Shown here: positions 1-7,150 of the stretch, one piece after another
How positions within the stretch are numbered: position 1 is the first letter of the stretch
Layout: every line of letters starts with the position of its first letter
Source: a virus
Virus record (IMG/VR): IMGVR_UViG_3300035670_000341
Location: 1 to 48,032 of that record
Reading direction: 5' to 3' (one strand)
Length of the DNA stretch: 48,032 bases
Notes under the pieces: model-generated
The model's input: the letters and a program-made list of their open reading frames with translations, nothing else
The model's database searches: none
Told to the model about the DNA's origin: nothing
Program-made: the position numbers and the translations under genes

Positions 1-141
1 GGATGAAATGTTTTGGGGTATGATATAAGGTAGGGGGAGGACGGCGCGGAGTCAAGGGGTCCGTGCGGGGGCGAGGATGGGGCGAGGGGCGATTCGGGGT
101 ACGGTGTGGGGGGAGGGTACTGTTCGTGGGGGCGAGTCCCG
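1..141. repeat. Terminal direct repeat, left copy
   Basis: These 141 bases recur as the last 140 bases of the window (47893-48032). The copies are identical except that a run of four G at 14-17 is three G in the right copy. This fits either an assembly overlap of a circular molecule or a short physical terminal repeat of the virion DNA. The repeat is strongly G-rich on the plus strand, with many runs of three to six G, and is non-coding. A leftward transcript through it would be C-rich, the kind of RNA Rho binds; that consequence is inference. Confidence 0.9.
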
Positions 142-164
142 TGTAGGGGCAACCTAGCGCCTTT

Positions 165-209
165 GCGGCCCTGCCCCGGCGGGTGCAGCCGCCGGTCGGC
201 AGGGACCGC
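165..209 (-). other. Strong hairpin downstream of the SNF2 gene
   Basis: Stem arms read directly: GCGG (165-168) with CCGC (206-209), CCCTGCC (169-175) with GGCAGGG (198-204), and CCGGCGG (176-182) with CCGCCGG (189-195). Small bulges lie at 196-197 and 205, and the loop is six bases. That gives 18 base pairs, nearly all G-C. It lies just past the stop of the leftward SNF2 gene, so it could end or protect that transcript, but no U tract follows on the minus strand, so it is not a classic intrinsic terminator. Confidence 0.6.
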
Positions 210-228
210 TCAGGCCTATCAGAAACAA

Positions 229-1926
229 TCACACACTCTCGCGCAGATAACGAAGGAACTCTGTCTGCATGGAGATGGAAGACTCTGCGAAGTTGCGTTG
301 TCCTTCCACGCCAGCGTCGATGAGCTTCTGCTTACGCTCAAGAGTCTGCATCATGAAGAGATCAATGGAGTCTGCAACGGAGACGTAGTACACTAGACAT
401 CCGTGCGGATCGTTGAGTCTGCCCCATGCACGGCCCTCTGCTTGATCGTGAATCATGGGATTCCAGCCGAAGTCATTGAAGACGATGGCGGATGCAGCCG
501 TGAGGTTGAGTCCTTCGCGTCCAACGTCTAGCGTGAGAACGAGATGCTTTGTGTTAGGATCGTTGTTGAACTTGTCCTGCATGGCGGTGCGAGTGTCTTG
601 ATCTACATCTCCTGTGATTACATCGCAGAAGAGTTCGTTGCCTAGAAGATTTGCAGTCTCCTTCCATGCCGTGAAGACGAGACACTTCTCGCCGGACTCT
701 TCTAGTGTGCGCGCATACTCTGCGGTATGTTCGACCTTGGCTTGCGATACAACTTGGCGGAAGCGATTGATCTGTGCGAGAATCATGTCAGGCACTTCCT
801 TCTCCGTGCCGTCGAGTGCTGTGTAGATTCCGTACAGAACTGCATCGTACTTCTTCTTCCACTCTTCGGAGAGCGTGATGGTGTGATGATCACGAATCTT
901 AGCAGGAAGATCCTTGAGTACGTCAGTCTTCTTGCGTCGGAACATGAAGGGAAGAAGATCACGTTGCATGCGCTTCGGAGAAAGGACGACACGCCCGTTC
1001 GCGGAGAGGTATGCGCGTGTGAACTCTGCTTCGGAGCCGAAGGTAGAATCGTCGAGGATGTTGAGAAGTGCGAAGAAGTCTAAGCCGTTGTTGACGAGAG
1101 GCGTTGCGGTGAGGAAGAGGAAGGAAGGAATCTTGCGAAGCATAGAGAGAACCTTCCATCTACCTGTCTCACGATTCTTGACGTTGTGTGCTTCGTCCAC
1201 CACGCATAGATCGAAGGGGGATGCGGAGATGGCAAGACCCCAGAGAGATGTGTGCGTGTTGGATTCAGGATTCTGAATGATAGAACGTGCAAGAGAATCG
1301 TATGTGATGACGAGATGTTGGATGGATGTATCTTGAAGAAGTGCGATGGCTTGCGGAGATGGAGATGTACCAAGAAGACGGATAGCATTCTGTCCGGTGA
1401 GCTTCTTGATCTCACGCACTAGATTGTTGCAGAGAGCTGGCTTCGTGACCCAGAGTGTGCGAGCCTGACGAATGCGAGCGTATGCACATGCAACAGCAGT
1501 CTTGCCTAGGCCCGTGTCTAGTGCCAATACCTTGCGCGGGAGTCCGCGCAGAAGATATGCAAGAGCAGCGCGCTGGAAAGGCTTGAGAGAAACTGTGAGA
1601 ACATCCGGAACATCTCCGTCCTCTGCGAGTGCGAGCGATGCGGTGGAAGATTCACGGGAGAGTTGCTCATGGATGAGGAATGCGGATTGCTTGTCGAAGG
1701 AGATGCGAAGATCGGAGTGATGCTTGCGGAAGAACTCTAGAAGCAGATGTCCCGTGAGTGCTGGAATAGTCCAGTATCTACCATCGCCGGACCAACGATA
1801 GCCGTCGAGTCCAGTAGGAGAAACGGTGCGTCCAAGATCGGGACGCCAAGATACTTTGAGATTGTGATGTGCTTGAACATACTGCACGATCACGTCGATG
1901 GGACGATCAGATTGTAGGGTCGTCAT
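229..1926 (-). CDS. SNF2/SF2-type DNA helicase
   Basis: A 565-residue superfamily 2 helicase of the SNF2/DEAD-like type; it should use ATP to translocate on or remodel DNA during phage replication or repair. Visible motifs: LKPFQRA near residues 114-120 (Q-like motif), Walker A LDTGLGKT (136-143), DEAH (244-247), LTATP (272-276), and in the second RecA lobe VGREGLNL and QAEGRAWGR (about 460-500). The first 110 residues form a separate N-terminal domain I cannot assign. Its start overlaps the end of the upstream gene by 20 bases, so the two are probably co-translated. Family assignment is confident; the exact role is inferred. Confidence 0.93.
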   Translation of the reverse strand: MTTLQSDRPIDVIVQYVQAHHNLKVSWRPDLGRTVSPTGLDGYRWSGDGRYWTIPALTGHLLLEFFRKHHSDLRISFDKQSAFLIHEQLSRESSTASLALAEDGDVPDVLTVSLKPFQRAALAYLLRGLPRKVLALDTGLGKTAVACAYARIRQARTLWVTKPALCNNLVREIKKLTGQNAIRLLGTSPSPQAIALLQDTSIQHLVITYDSLARSIIQNPESNTHTSLWGLAISASPFDLCVVDEAHNVKNRETGRWKVLSMLRKIPSFLFLTATPLVNNGLDFFALLNILDDSTFGSEAEFTRAYLSANGRVVLSPKRMQRDLLPFMFRRKKTDVLKDLPAKIRDHHTITLSEEWKKKYDAVLYGIYTALDGTEKEVPDMILAQINRFRQVVSQAKVEHTAEYARTLEESGEKCLVFTAWKETANLLGNELFCDVITGDVDQDTRTAMQDKFNNDPNTKHLVLTLDVGREGLNLTAASAIVFNDFGWNPMIHDQAEGRAWGRLNDPHGCLVYYVSVADSIDLFMMQTLERKQKLIDAGVEGQRNFAESSISMQTEFLRYLRESV

Positions 1927-2575
1927 AGTTTATAGTCTCCAAGCAATGATTAGGTGCGATCTGGACGAGTTCGATAGAAGATACTTGGGATTCTGAGACT
2001 GCTTGCTTGTGTGCTTGGAGAGTATCTAGAAGCTCTGCAATCTGATCGTGCGCGTAGACGCGAGCCGTGAGAATGTGTGCAAGCTCACGCTCTACATCCT
2101 GGAGTTCTTCGTGCCGCACATCCGTGCGCGTCTCCGTCTCGCCGGTCATGGGATCGGACATCGTGACGGTGAGACGAGTGCGGAAAGACTGGACGGGAAG
2201 AGAGAATGTTTCTGGATTGCACATGCGGAAACGCCGCGCAGATTCTATGTACTCTGCTGCGTTGCGCGGACGATTGGATAGAGTCCAGCGCATGCGCGCA
2301 TGTGCGATGCGGACTGCACGACGAAGAGCAGAGACGATGAGATCTGATTTGTCTGAGATGACACAGTCGAATGCCCAGAGTGCGGAGATGCGTATGTGCG
2401 GAGTTGTACCGGGCTCGATACGCATGCCGCGAGGAATGGAAACATCCACGACACATTGCACTTCGTGAATCGGAATGCCTTGCGTATCGCATTCGCGTTC
2501 GTGTAGTACGGAGATGCTGCGTTGCAATGCTGGAAGCAATGCGACGATGTTGTCGAAGGTATCCACGGGCTGCAC
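1907..2575 (-). CDS. Hypothetical protein upstream of the SNF2 helicase
   Basis: A 222-residue protein I do not recognise. It has no membrane segment or obvious catalytic motif; the middle (DPMTGETETRTDVRHEEL) and the C-terminal half look helical. The chosen start is a GTG (residues read MQPVDT); no strong Shine-Dalgarno sequence precedes it and a second GTG lies four codons further in, so the start is uncertain. Its 3' end overlaps the helicase start by 20 bases, which suggests a partner or accessory protein of the helicase. Confidence 0.75.
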   Translation of the reverse strand: MQPVDTFDNIVALLPALQRSISVLHERECDTQGIPIHEVQCVVDVSIPRGMRIEPGTTPHIRISALWAFDCVISDKSDLIVSALRRAVRIAHARMRWTLSNRPRNAAEYIESARRFRMCNPETFSLPVQSFRTRLTVTMSDPMTGETETRTDVRHEELQDVERELAHILTARVYAHDQIAELLDTLQAHKQAVSESQVSSIELVQIAPNHCLETINYDDPTI

Positions 2576-2614
2576 CCCATGATGTTGTGTTGTTGTGAAA
2601 GACTGCGTGGATGT

Positions 2615-2658
2615 GAGAATGGGGACCGCATACGTTGATTGTATACGATCCCCATCTC
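2615..2658. other. Imperfect hairpin between two leftward genes
   Basis: GAGA (2615-2618) pairs with TCTC (2655-2658), TGGGGA (2620-2625) with TCCCCA (2649-2654), CG (2627-2628) with CG (2646-2647), and TAC (2631-2633) with GTA (2641-2643), around a seven-base loop. It fills the spacer between the stop of the 170-residue gene (2669) and the next leftward gene. It could attenuate transcription or shield an mRNA end. No U tract follows, so a terminator role is not shown. Confidence 0.5.
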
Positions 2659-2668
2659 AATGTGTAGC

Positions 2669-3181
2669 TTAGCCGATCTTCGCAGCGAGGGCCTGAATCT
2701 GCGCGAGCAGCTCCTCGGCAGACATGGACGCAGCGCGCGCAGCGAGATTGGAGATCTCAGCCTTGACGCCACGCGGACCCTTCGCACCCTTCTTGCTCTC
2801 AGCCGGAGTGAAAGCAATCTCCGGAGTGATACGCTCGCAGACGGAGCGGACCCACGCAGGAGTATCCGAAGGAGGAAGCGCAAGCTTACGCGCATCCGCA
2901 GTAAGAGCGTTACGCACCAGCGTCTTCATAAGATCGTTCGCAGCCTCAAGCACGAACGCATCGAAGTTCTCGCCGGCGATTGCACGAACCTCATCCGCAG
3001 AATCAAACTCCACAACCTGCGGAATGTCCTTCTGCACAGAAAGGAAAACCTTCCCCTTCTCAACGGGCAAGCCGTTCGAATTCTCCGCAGAAATTCCGGT
3101 TGCGAAGGACAGCGTAGCGGGCGTGCCCTTGTTCTTGCCGCTCTCCACGGTGGCGCTGCCGAACGCGACGATCTTGGACAT
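2669..3181 (-). CDS. Hypothetical 170-residue early protein
   Basis: Starts MSKIVAFGSATVESGKNKG, preceded by a purine-rich GGAGAGG ribosome site eight bases upstream. No family recognised. The first half looks beta-rich, the second half helical and charged, with a Lys/Ala-rich linker around residues 128-140 and an Ala-rich helical tail. The compact beta N-terminus followed by a low-complexity tail could fit a small nucleic-acid-binding protein, but no diagnostic motif was seen. It follows a short overlapping ORF that begins with the same MSKI residues. Confidence 0.8.
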   Translation of the reverse strand: MSKIVAFGSATVESGKNKGTPATLSFATGISAENSNGLPVEKGKVFLSVQKDIPQVVEFDSADEVRAIAGENFDAFVLEAANDLMKTLVRNALTADARKLALPPSDTPAWVRSVCERITPEIAFTPAESKKGAKGPRGVKAEISNLAARAASMSAEELLAQIQALAAKIG

Positions 3182-3266
3182 GTGAAGCCTCTCCGATTAG
3201 AGGAGTGTACTCTGCAAGCAGATTGCGCGATGCAACCATCTTGCGAATGCGGATGATCTTAGACAT
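3060..3266 (-). CDS. Short overlapping ORF with a strong RBS
   Basis: A 68-codon ORF starting MSKIIRIRKM. It has the best ribosome site of this region (AAGGAG eight bases before ATG). Its last 122 bases overlap the start of the 170-residue gene in another frame, where it becomes Arg/Gln-rich (HVQDRRVRQRH), as expected of a shadow translation. Only the first 28 codons (3183-3266) are upstream of the next gene, so it may act as a translated leader that couples to it. It could also be a genuine small basic protein or the scar of a frameshift. Real translation is plausible; a product function is not known. Confidence 0.4.
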   Translation of the reverse strand: MSKIIRIRKMVASRNLLAEYTPLIGEASHVQDRRVRQRHRGERQEQGHARYAVLRNRNFCGEFERLAR

Positions 3267-3348
3267 GCTGCAATCTCCTTGCAGTTTGTTGCGTGATCTG
3301 ACGCAACGCAGACGCATCGTTGTGATGCGATTCGTTTCCCGATGCTCT

Positions 3349-3377
3349 ACCCTAACCTATTGGAAGGGAAAAGTCAA
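3349..3377 (-). promoter_or_regulatory. Possible sigma70 promoter for 3266-229
   Basis: On the minus strand TTGACT (3377-3372) is followed after 17 bases by TAGGGT (3354-3349). The -35 match is 5/6 and the -10 match only 3/6. It sits about 80 bases upstream of the first start codon of the 3266-229 gene group, after a 290-base gap without leftward genes. Position and spacing are good; the weak -10 makes it tentative. Confidence 0.33.
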
Positions 3378-3404
3378 GGGGGAAAGTGAAGAATTTTGCC
3401 AAGG

Positions 3405-3595
3405 TTTTTGACGGGCGGAGCGGAGCCAGCGAGCGAAGCGAGCGGAGGCGGAGCGAACGCCGAAACCTGCCGACGAACCGGAACCGTCCGACGACGAGCC
3501 GAAAGCCCGACGATACACCGTCCCGAAGAGCGCCGCCGAAACCCCGTCGAATGAACCGAAACTCTCCGACGACGAACCGAAGGTAGCCTTGGGCA
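3405..3595. repeat. GC-rich spacer of degenerate CCGAAACC repeats
   Basis: A 405-base gene-free stretch (3267-3671) holds this GC-rich block. It contains GCGAGCGAAGCGAGCGGAGG (3429-3448) and repeated degenerate words: CCGAAACCTGCCGACGAACC from 3460, then further CCGAAA and CCGACGACGA copies to about 3585. The same words occur in the spacer at 17052-17231. Open frames here translate into Arg/Ser/Pro-rich sequence typical of non-coding GC-rich DNA, so no gene is called. Confidence 0.55.
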
Positions 3596-3671
3596 AAGCG
3601 AAGCAACGAAAGATTTCTCCGTCTACGAATCGAACGTAGAATTATGCAGCCATGCCGGAGAATACTACATG

Positions 3672-3881
3672 TTATTCTGATCCGAATACTTTGTTCCAGT
3701 AGTCCGGAGTGATACCCGTCTTGATGAATTCACGTTCGTCTGCGCTCAGCGTAGGAAATGCATCCTGAATGTACATTCCATTTCTCCACTTGATGTATGC
3801 TTCTTCGTACTGCTCCGGAGTAATGGGAAGTTCCATGAAGTTCACCTCTCCGGTGAATGGATTGGTACGCTTGAGTCGCAT
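3672..3881 (-). CDS. Small conserved phage protein (NPFTG type)
   Basis: 69 residues, starting MRLKRTNPFTGEVN and containing LPITPEQYEEA, FPTLSADEREFIKTGITPD. This pattern (TNPFTG, then a short helix, then LS.DEREFI.TGITPE.W) is one I recall from small early proteins of unrelated phages and cyanophages; the function is unknown to me. The start follows the stop of the next upstream gene by one base, with a GGAGGAAGATTA-type ribosome site. It is the last of the compact run of small leftward genes starting at 5875. Confidence 0.8.
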   Translation of the reverse strand: MRLKRTNPFTGEVNFMELPITPEQYEEAYIKWRNGMYIQDAFPTLSADEREFIKTGITPDYWNKVFGSE

Positions 3882-3882
3882 G

Positions 3883-4092
3883 TTAATCTTCCTCCGTGAG
3901 TTCGATGTAAAGGATCTCGCGCTCTGCTGCACTCTTTGAGTATCCATCTACTACACAAAGCATCCCTTCTTCCGCATCGCAGGAATGTGGCAAACGTCTG
4001 TCACGCCTGCGACATTCTTGAATCTTGTCGATGACACGACAAAGATATGCAATGCGTTCACGCTTTGTTGCAAAGTCTCTGAGAAGTGGCAT
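3883..4092 (-). CDS. Hypothetical small protein
   Basis: 69 residues (MPLLRDFATKRERIAYLCRV...). Basic N-terminal helix, then a cysteine-containing middle (CRRRDRRLPHSCDAEEGML) and an acidic tail. No family recognised. It starts two bases after the stop of the gene before it, in a run of small genes that probably share one leftward transcript. The inner ATG at 4092 was preferred because the longer form would run 66 bases into that gene. Confidence 0.65.
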   Translation of the reverse strand: MPLLRDFATKRERIAYLCRVIDKIQECRRRDRRLPHSCDAEEGMLCVVDGYSKSAAEREILYIELTEED

Positions 4093-4094
4093 GC

Positions 4095-4352
4095 TTACTC
4101 TCCGTGAAGTTGACGTGCGTTTTCCAAGGCTGCTTCTTCTGAATCGAAAATACCGTACCAATCAGAGTCCGGAAGGCATCCGGGAAAGCAGAAGCAATAC
4201 ATGTAACCTGCGATGTGAGTTTTATCTTCCGGAAATGCTTCGCGCATTTCATCTTCCGTGAAGTAATCAATCAAAATATACCGTGAATTTAGTTTGATCG
4301 GAAGCCCGTACGGATTGTGTTCGTCCTTGGGATTCGCGTAGTGATACGGCAT
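4095..4352 (-). CDS. Hypothetical small protein
   Basis: 85 residues, MPYHYANPKDEHNPYGLPIK at the N-terminus, aromatic and acidic, with two cysteines in CFCFPGCLP and a C-terminal helix (FDSEEAALENARQLHGE). No family recognised. The last part resembles short phage proteins in which a residue change is read as a host-directed early inhibitor, but there is no direct evidence. A TCTCCGTG stretch on the plus strand corresponds to a ribosome site CACGGAGA that recurs before several genes of this run. Confidence 0.7.
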   Translation of the reverse strand: MPYHYANPKDEHNPYGLPIKLNSRYILIDYFTEDEMREAFPEDKTHIAGYMYCFCFPGCLPDSDWYGIFDSEEAALENARQLHGE

Positions 4353-4366
4353 GTTACTTCTCCGTG

Positions 4367-4573
4367 TTAGCAGGTTTCAACTTCGTGTGAACTGATGATA
4401 ATTTCAAGTGTTCCAAACTCTCTGCGAGGCTTTGAGATATTCAAGTAGAGATCTTCTGTATCTTCGACAAACTTCCTAGCTAAAGCTTCGTCTTCGAATA
4501 CTCGTACACCTTCTTTGATTTCAAAGAATGAGTATTCAGGTAATCTAACTTGCACTACCCAAACCTTCGGCAT
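4367..4573 (-). CDS. Hypothetical small protein
   Basis: 68 residues, MPKVWVVQVRLPEYSFFEIK, then a helix (FEDEALARKFVEDTEDLYL) and a beta C-terminus. A small alpha/beta fold is likely; no family recognised. Preceded by a CGGAGG ribosome site, like its neighbours, and lies in a same-strand run with short gaps. Confidence 0.68.
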   Translation of the reverse strand: MPKVWVVQVRLPEYSFFEIKEGVRVFEDEALARKFVEDTEDLYLNISKPRREFGTLEIIISSHEVETC

Positions 4574-4575
4574 CT

Positions 4576-4896
4576 TTAATCCTCCGTGTTGAAGATGTTC
4601 CCGTTCTTATGCGAAGCATACGGGGAAAAGATTACAGCATCTCTGAACTCACGCGGATTCGCAGGATCTCCTACGTTCTTGAGGTGCAGATATCCTGCAA
4701 CAGTCTTGCCTTTGTACGTCACGCTTGCAGGGATGGAGAAGTAAGTGTCCGGAGTTTCTGCGATGCGCTTGACCTTACGAACCTTTCCGTCAGGGCATAG
4801 AGCTGCTGCACCAATGTACAAACCGAAAGGCATTTTGTACTGGAAGTACGTTCCGTTTGCATAGGAACGAAACTGTGAGTTGAGTTTGATGCGCAT
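4576..4896 (-). CDS. Hypothetical small protein
   Basis: 106 residues from the ATG at 4896 (MRIKLNSQFRSYANGTYFQY). Predicted mostly beta (GLYIGAAALCPDGKVRKVKR, TYFSIPASVTYKGKTVAGYL), so a small barrel or sandwich is possible. No family recognised. A longer form starting at 4965 would overlap the upstream gene by 65 bases and is less likely. Confidence 0.68.
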   Translation of the reverse strand: MRIKLNSQFRSYANGTYFQYKMPFGLYIGAAALCPDGKVRKVKRIAETPDTYFSIPASVTYKGKTVAGYLHLKNVGDPANPREFRDAVIFSPYASHKNGNIFNTED

Positions 4897-4900
4897 GCGT

Positions 4901-5248
4901 TTACACTCCCACAGGTGAAAGGTAATGTTCCATCTCTGACATACTACGGTACATCGAAATGTCATCTACGATGAGCAAGGAAAGACCTTCATCTTTGTAC
5001 GTTTCCTTGCAATACTCCTCCAGTAGAACATGTAAACTATTCTGATGAACAGTTGTGGTATGGGAATATCTTGTCTTGTTCAACACGATAGTGTTTGCAT
5101 TACGCATGACGAGAACGGTTCCGTAGGACCAGATGATTCCTTGTTCTGTACACCAGATAGAAGTCTTTGCATACTTGTGATTCGCAAACTTCGCCTTGCC
5201 TTCCTTCCATGCGTTGAAAACTTCACGGGTATTCTTTCGCATCTTCAC
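4901..5248 (-). CDS. Hypothetical early protein with WSYGT core
   Basis: 115 residues. The core (WKEGKAKFANHKYAKTSIWC, IWSYGTVLVMRN, VLNKTRYSHTTTVHQN) resembles small phage proteins in which a Trp-Ser-Tyr-x-Thr stretch is followed by Asn-x-Thr-x-Tyr-S-x-T-T; I recall the pattern but not a function. It starts either at GTG 5248, overlapping the upstream stop as GTGA, or at ATG 5242. Confidence 0.7.
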   Translation of the reverse strand: MKMRKNTREVFNAWKEGKAKFANHKYAKTSIWCTEQGIIWSYGTVLVMRNANTIVLNKTRYSHTTTVHQNSLHVLLEEYCKETYKDEGLSLLIVDDISMYRSMSEMEHYLSPVGV

Positions 5249-5460
5249 ATCTCCAAAGAAAGGTTAGGAGTAGGCGAACCGAACGGACGCTTGCGCTTCT
5301 GTTCTGCAAGATCGAAAGCGAAACCTTGCAATGCAAACCACTTTGTGCTGCTAGGAAAAGCTTGGATGTACGTCCAATTCTTTCCTTCGAAAAGAACTGT
5401 GATCTTTCCGCTGTGCTTGCATGTACGCAAGATGTGGATCTTGGGAAGCTTCGGCATCAT
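5245..5460 (-). CDS. Hypothetical small protein
   Basis: 71 residues, MMPKLPKIHILRTCKHSGKI; two consecutive ATG codons (5460, 5457) are possible starts and overlap the upstream stop. Short beta segments (KITVLFEGKNWTYIQAF) followed by a basic tail (DLAEQKRKRPFG). No family recognised. Tight overlaps on both sides suggest translational coupling. Confidence 0.62.
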   Translation of the reverse strand: MMPKLPKIHILRTCKHSGKITVLFEGKNWTYIQAFPSSTKWFALQGFAFDLAEQKRKRPFGSPTPNLSLEM

Positions 5461-5684
5461 CCCACCGCGTTGAAAGTAAATCGCATGACATCTCCTCCGA
5501 TGTAGTTCATGTCGTTATTCCACGCGAACCACGAATCTTCTGAGCAATCTATGCAATCGAAGAGATTGCGCTGCGTCATGAAATCTTCGATTTCGTCCAC
5601 CTCCTTGACGTTGAGAGATGAAGCATCTCCGTTAATGAGATACGAAGCGAAGTGCGCAGGTAGCACGAAATTTCTAGTTCTCAT
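5457..5684 (-). CDS. Small protein with FxxPAHxASYLINGD motif
   Basis: 75 residues. The N-terminal FVLPAHFASYLINGDASSLN is a pattern I recall from many unrelated phage and plasmid small proteins, usually annotated as hypothetical; it is followed by an acidic helix and a Cys pair (FDCIDCSED). Its start overlaps the stop of the upstream gene as ATGA (5684-5681). Function unknown. Confidence 0.72.
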   Translation of the reverse strand: MRTRNFVLPAHFASYLINGDASSLNVKEVDEIEDFMTQRNLFDCIDCSEDSWFAWNNDMNYIGGDVMRFTFNAVG

Positions 5685-5875
5685 GCGTCCACCGTGTCAA
5701 GAAGTTCCGGAGCCATGTGCTGAATCTCAGCAAGGAATTCATCTTCGCTGTACGATGTGAGCATATCGAAAGTTGCGATAGCTGCGAAGTCACGAATCTG
5801 TTCCGGAGTAGATTCCTTAATGATCTTATCCGTGTACGCAAGCATAAGCTTGATGCGCTTCTCTGATAACGCCAT
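5681..5875 (-). CDS. Hypothetical helical protein
   Basis: 64 residues, almost entirely helical and amphipathic (MALSEKRIKLMLAYTDKIIK, then TPEQIRDFAAIATFDML). No family recognised. It follows the membrane-protein gene at 5885-6031 by nine bases and couples to the next gene through ATGA. Confidence 0.66.
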   Translation of the reverse strand: MALSEKRIKLMLAYTDKIIKESTPEQIRDFAAIATFDMLTSYSEDEFLAEIQHMAPELLDTVDA

Positions 5876-5884
5876 ACATCCCCC

Positions 5885-6031
5885 TTACTTATAGGTTGAG
5901 AAGTAACGTTGCATATCTTGCAACACCATACGGACGCAATACACCATTCCCACAAGCAAAACAACGCTAAGGGAAATGGTGAAGGAAGCGAACAGAAACG
6001 TCAAGCAGAATTCGATGAGTTCCAGAAGCAT
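5885..6031 (-). CDS. Short membrane protein
   Basis: 48 residues (MLLELIEFCLTFLFASFTIS at the start). One long hydrophobic segment, or two short ones, covers residues 2-35, followed by a basic tail (VLQDMQRYFSTYK); it should sit in the inner membrane. It is first in the small-gene run after the repeat-rich spacer. The ribosome site is weak, which lowers confidence, but the hydrophobic pattern and same-strand packing favour a real gene. Confidence 0.55.
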   Translation of the reverse strand: MLLELIEFCLTFLFASFTISLSVVLLVGMVYCVRMVLQDMQRYFSTYK

Positions 6032-6110
6032 AAAATGTGGGGTTAGGATGTTATGCCTTAGTCTATTTCATTGAGACTAAAACGGTTCGGTGAGTGTGTG
6101 GGTAGGAGGG

Positions 6111-6178
6111 TGTAGGGAGGTGTAGGAAGGTGTGGGAAGGTGTAGGAGTATAGACAAGTCTAGGTACCTAGACAAGTC
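6111..6178. repeat. 10-bp tandem repeats and a palindrome
   Basis: Four 10-bp units in phase begin at 6111, 6121, 6131 and 6141 (consensus TGTAGGAAGG). They are followed by a 10-bp direct repeat TAGACAAGTC at 6151-6160 and 6169-6178 that flanks the perfect palindrome CTAGGTACCTAG (6160-6171). A purine-only stretch follows (about 6179-6210). The palindrome and its repeats are good candidates for protein-binding sites next to the putative origin. Confidence 0.6.
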
Positions 6179-6272
6179 AGGGGAGACAGAGAGGAGAGAG
6201 AGAGTAGAGAGACACATTCCAAGAATATTTACTATCAATAAGATCGTCAAAGGCTTAACATCTTAACCCTTA

Positions 6273-6370
6273 AAAATAATGCTTCTGCAATATGAAAATA
6301 ATGCTTCTGCAAATAAATAGTGATATGAAAAAATAAACGGTGATATGAAAATAAACGGTGATATGAAAAA
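6273..6370. repeat. AT-rich iteron-like repeats, candidate origin
   Basis: Two direct repeats of AAAATAATGCTTCTGCAA (6273-6290 and 6295-6312) run into three 20-bp repeats of consensus AAATAAACGGTGATATGAAA (6311-6330, 6331-6350, 6349-6368). The block is markedly AT-rich in an otherwise balanced genome and non-coding. Phased repeats beside an AT-rich stretch are the usual form of a replication origin bound by an initiator. The sequence shows only the repeats; origin function is inference. Confidence 0.6.
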
Positions 6371-6442
6371 AATCGTTGTGTTGGAATTGCACCAACATTC
6401 ACGCGTGAACGTGCAACGAAAAGAAAATGTGTACGTATACGA

Positions 6443-6475
6443 TAAAGCCCCCACACTTTGCGTGTGAGAGCTTTA
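6443..6475 (-). terminator. Hairpin after the 208-residue gene
   Basis: TAAAGC (6443-6448) pairs with GCTTTA (6470-6475) and CACAC (6452-6456) pairs with GTGTG (6462-6466), separated by a three-by-three internal loop. It lies 42 bases after the leftward stop at 6517, where a terminator is expected. On the minus strand it is followed by only a short T run, so termination would be weak or partial. Confidence 0.45.
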
Positions 6476-6516
6476 ACGTTTCGTATGTGACAATCGGAAG
6501 CCTATCCGTTTATGCG

Positions 6517-7143
6517 TTATCGCTTGCCAATCTTAGGAAACACGTCGTGCGTCACGCACACTTCCAGCAATTCCGCCAGCTTCGTACGGATTGCGGTGCG
6601 TGCATTTTCGTTCGTGATAACTCCCAGCTTGAATGCCTTCGTTTCGTCTGCATTTTCCTCGACGTAGATGCGGAAGGAACGCAGCATTGCTACGCATTGC
6701 ATAGCCACCGCAACGTCCAGCGCGTCCGCATCAGCTTCAGAGAATGCGCCAGCCTTCATTTTTGCTTCGATGTGTGCGGCGTTGCTTTGCAACTTCACGA
6801 GTTGCGCAGATGCGGCCGTCATCCCTGCTACGTCACCCTTCTTGCCACACTCCAGCAACTGCTTTTGAGTCTCGGCAATGGCGATTCGGCACGTTTCCAG
6901 CTGGTCCGCAAAGTGCGTAGCGCGGTCGCCACGAAGTGCGCGGACGTTGGATGCGACATCGTGCAGCGAGTAAAAATTCACGCCACGGGACACCTTCGTT
7001 CCCTTCTTCTCGCCCTTCTTGGCTTCACGCGCCGCGCGCTTCTCCGCTAAGTGCTTCTGGCGACGAAGTGCGCCGCGCAAGGTAACGGAAGCCTTCTCAG
7101 TCACGGGCGACACGGTAGCGGAAACACTCTGAGTCTTTGACAT
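6517..7143 (-). CDS. Hypothetical 208-residue protein, basic N-terminus
   Basis: No family recognised. The N-terminal 55 residues are basic and disordered-looking (LRRQKHLAEKRAAREAKKGE), the remainder is a helical bundle with a probable coiled coil (residues 80-140). The gene stands alone between the candidate origin and the control region, with its own inverted-repeat element just upstream (7151-7202). A DNA-binding role (initiator, regulator or nucleoid-like protein) would fit the charge and position, but no HTH or other motif was seen. Confidence 0.78.
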   Translation of the reverse strand: MSKTQSVSATVSPVTEKASVTLRGALRRQKHLAEKRAAREAKKGEKKGTKVSRGVNFYSLHDVASNVRALRGDRATHFADQLETCRIAIAETQKQLLECGKKGDVAGMTAASAQLVKLQSNAAHIEAKMKAGAFSEADADALDVAVAMQCVAMLRSFRIYVEENADETKAFKLGVITNENARTAIRTKLAELLEVCVTHDVFPKIGKR

Positions 7144-7150
7144 GGTATGG

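Noticed and set aside
3386-3586. ORF through the GC-rich spacer at 3.4 kb
   Set aside because: Arg/Ser/Pro-rich on both strands, which is typical of composition, not coding.
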